From Thermoplasmata archaeon (GTDB lineage Archaea; Thermoplasmatota; Thermoplasmata; Thermoplasmatales; Thermoplasmataceae): a stretch of DNA of 7,236 nt. This document shows positions 5,820-7,236 of this stretch, in pieces (within the stretch, counting starts at the first letter, position 1; each line of letters starts with the position of its first letter). A model generated the notes under the pieces. It saw only the letters and a program-made list of their open reading frames with translations, made no database searches and was not told where the DNA came from. The translations under genes were made by a program, and so were the position numbers. The stretch is taken from contig JAJYYD010000110.1 of assembly GCA_021801305.1 (NCBI GenBank), positions 1 through 7,236 of the forward strand, read 5' to 3'.

Positions 5820-7143
5820 TGAAAAAACCTCCTATTATGACCACACCGATTATAAGGGGGATTACTGACGAGATGAGTGAAATCATTGGCATTAATTTCC
5901 CTGGCTCCTTAAAATCACTTGAACCCCTGAATATCATTCCGGTTATGTTGTAATTAACGCTTATGAATGCCGCCATCAGGAAGAACAGTACAATCCCGAA
6001 CTGCAGAAACGCGTGCGTCACCACAGCAGCATATAGTATTATGAACTCCCCAACAAACGTTCCAAATGGCGGAGTTCCTGTTACAGCGAGAGATGAGAGA
6101 AGCAGCGAAGAGGAAGTATAAGGCATTCCCTTCCAGATGCCGTTTATCTGTGCAATGTCACGTTTATCTGAACTTTTCAATATATTTCCCGAGGAATAGA
6201 ATGCCCCTGCCTTTCCAAAGCTGTGGGAAACAAGAAGCAATATTGCACCAATGACACCCACGCCTCCAAGTGCAAGACCAAAGAGTGCCAGGTTCATGTT
6301 TTCCATTGTCGAGTAGGCAAACATCCTCTTGTACTTCCTCTGGTATGCAAGGAACAGTGAAGCTGCTGCAATTGAGATGACCGCAAACCATGTATAAAGC
6401 TGTGGAAATGGGGAAATTTCATAGATCCGGTAAAGAACGTAGAGTGCAACTGGCAACAGGACTCCGGAGAACATGGCGCTCACAGGGGAAGGGGCCTCGC
6501 TATGTGCATCGGGCAGCCAGGTGTGCACCGGGAATACACCAACCTTTGTTCCAAAACCCACCAGGGCAACCGCTACGGCAATTTTTATGGCAACTGAAGC
6601 AGAACCTCCGCTGTGGAGAATTGTATAAACGTCAAGCGTGCCGAAATGGTAATAGATAAGGATTATGGATATGAAAGCAAAGGTTACGCCAGCCGAGACC
6701 AGTATGATATATCTCCATGTTGCCTCAAGAGATACGTCGCTCTTCTCTGTTATGAGAAGAAGGGCTGATGATATGGTTGTGGCTTCAATACCAACCCACA
6801 TGAAGCCGTAATTGTTCATGACAAGACTGAAGAACATGGAAGCTGTGAAAAAATTCAGGAGAAGATAGTAGTTGTTCTGGCTTATCCCCCTGTTTTTGAT
6901 TGAACTGACATATTCCCATGAATAGAGAGTGGATAGAAGATAAACCGATGCTACCATGACAATAAATACCCAGGTGATCCTGTCTATGTAAAATAGCCCG
7001 TTCAGTGGAAGCTGGATGTACAGGAACAGGGAAAGAGCAACGGTAAGTGATGCTGAGACAAGGCCTGCAAGCCTTATGTTGACCCTGTAGAAAATATTGG
7101 CAAGCCCCGGAAGGATGATTATTATGATCGGTACAGGATCCAT
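5806..7143 (-). CDS. hyfF: HyfF-like antiporter-type membrane subunit of Hyf/Ehr complex
   Basis: This 445-residue, almost wholly hydrophobic protein (about 13-14 membrane helices) is an antiporter-like subunit of the NuoN/NuoM/MrpD superfamily. Its position between HyfE-like and HyfG-like genes points to HyfF. Diagnostic features are Glu120 in FMWVGIEATT, Lys200 in GFGTKVG, the block VHTWLPDAHSEAPSPVSAMFSG (206-227, with His207 and His214), Lys272 before MFAYSTMEN, His307 and Lys311 in SHSFGKAG, and TGTPPFGTFVGEF (355-367, Glu366). These charged residues line the ion half-channels in characterised homologues, so ion pumping is probably intact. It is shorter than E. coli HyfF (about 526 residues). 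The start ATG at 7143 lies 2 nt after the HyfE-like stop and is preceded by AAGGGAT and, further back, GGAGGAG (7158-7164). The tail overlaps the large-subunit gene by 14 nt, a sign of cotranslation in one operon. Confidence 0.87.
   Translation of the reverse strand: MDPVPIIIIILPGLANIFYRVNIRLAGLVSASLTVALSLFLYIQLPLNGLFYIDRITWVFIVMVASVYLLSTLYSWEYVSSIKNRGISQNNYYLLLNFFTASMFFSLVMNNYGFMWVGIEATTISSALLLITEKSDVSLEATWRYIILVSAGVTFAFISIILIYYHFGTLDVYTILHSGGSASVAIKIAVAVALVGFGTKVGVFPVHTWLPDAHSEAPSPVSAMFSGVLLPVALYVLYRIYEISPFPQLYTWFAVISIAAASLFLAYQRKYKRMFAYSTMENMNLALFGLALGGVGVIGAILLLVSHSFGKAGAFYSSGNILKSSDKRDIAQINGIWKGMPYTSSSLLLSSLAVTGTPPFGTFVGEFIILYAAVVTHAFLQFGIVLFFLMAAFISVNYNITGMIFRGSSDFKEPGKLMPMISLISSVIPLIIGVVIIGGFFNVLV
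5827..5833 (-). promoter_or_regulatory. Strong Shine-Dalgarno site for the large-subunit gene
   Basis: The minus strand reads AGGAGGT, followed by 7 nt and then the ATG at 5819. It is an excellent match to the anti-Shine-Dalgarno end of archaeal 16S rRNA. It lies inside the last codons of the HyfF-like gene. It fixes the large-subunit start and implies that internal operon genes use leadered initiation, in contrast to the seemingly leaderless gene starting at 895. Confidence 0.75.
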
Positions 7144-7145
7144 GT

Positions 7146-7236
7146 TTATCCCTTCAGCTCCTCCATGGGGTAGTGCCTGAACTTTTCAATTACCAGTATG
7201 GATGATATGACGACAAGGGCAAGAACATCAAGGAAA
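7146..7236 (-). CDS. hyfE: HyfE/NuoK-like membrane subunit, C-terminal fragment (cut by right edge)
   Basis: The last 29 complete codons of a gene entering from the right edge read FLDVLALVVISSILVIEKF, then RHYPMEELKG and TAA. One hydrophobic helix is followed by a short charged cytoplasmic-type tail, which fits the C-terminal end of HyfE. The assignment rests mainly on position: in hyf-type operons hyfE lies just before hyfF, and here the stop is 2 nt from the hyfF-like ATG. The start, the rest of the protein and the operon promoter lie outside the window. A different small membrane subunit cannot be excluded. Confidence 0.6.
   Translation of the reverse strand, partial: FLDVLALVVISSILVIEKFRHYPMEELKG

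Noticed and set aside
1..7236. CRISPR arrays, tRNA or rRNA genes, insertion sequences, attachment sites
   Set aside because: No regularly spaced repeats, cloverleaf-like segments, transposase frames or long terminal repeats were seen; nearly all the sequence is accounted for by protein-coding genes.

Overview
The window looks like part of an archaeal chromosome, most likely from the Thermoplasmata (Thermoplasmatales-like acidophiles). This is inferred from AT-rich boxes about 27-40 nt before start codons, a gene start with no ribosome binding site that suggests a leaderless transcript, frequent AGG/AGA (Arg) and ATA (Ile) codons, and a membrane respiratory-type complex of the Hyf/formate-hydrogenlyase superfamily. 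No rRNA, tRNA, CRISPR array, insertion sequence or long repeat was seen.

Right two thirds (about 2269-7236, minus strand): a tightly packed operon, read right to left. It encodes the C-terminal end of a HyfE/NuoK-like subunit (cut by the right edge), a HyfF-like antiporter-type subunit, a HycE/HyfG/NuoD-like large subunit, a ferredoxin-NuoB fusion small subunit, and a HyfB-like antiporter-type subunit. Genes abut or overlap: a 2-nt gap, a 14-nt overlap, a 4-nt ATGA overlap, then TGA directly followed by ATG. The large subunit has lost all four nickel-iron cysteines, so this is not an ordinary hydrogenase. It best fits the poorly understood energy-converting hydrogenase-related (Ehr) group that lies between complex I and group 4 hydrogenases. 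The iron-sulfur cysteines and the ion-channel charged residues are kept, so it probably still couples electron transfer to ion pumping with an unknown redox partner.

Middle (895-2220, plus strand, convergent with the operon): a full-length aldehyde-dehydrogenase-fold protein. The catalytic cysteine, general-base glutamate, oxyanion asparagine and main NAD-binding residues all appear replaced. It is an intact ORF but probably a pseudoenzyme.

Left (1-804, minus strand): two small genes for unrecognised membrane proteins, the leftmost cut by the window edge. A 90-nt region between the leftward TTG start at 804 and the ATG at 895 holds divergent promoter-like boxes. Promoters of the large operon lie outside the window.
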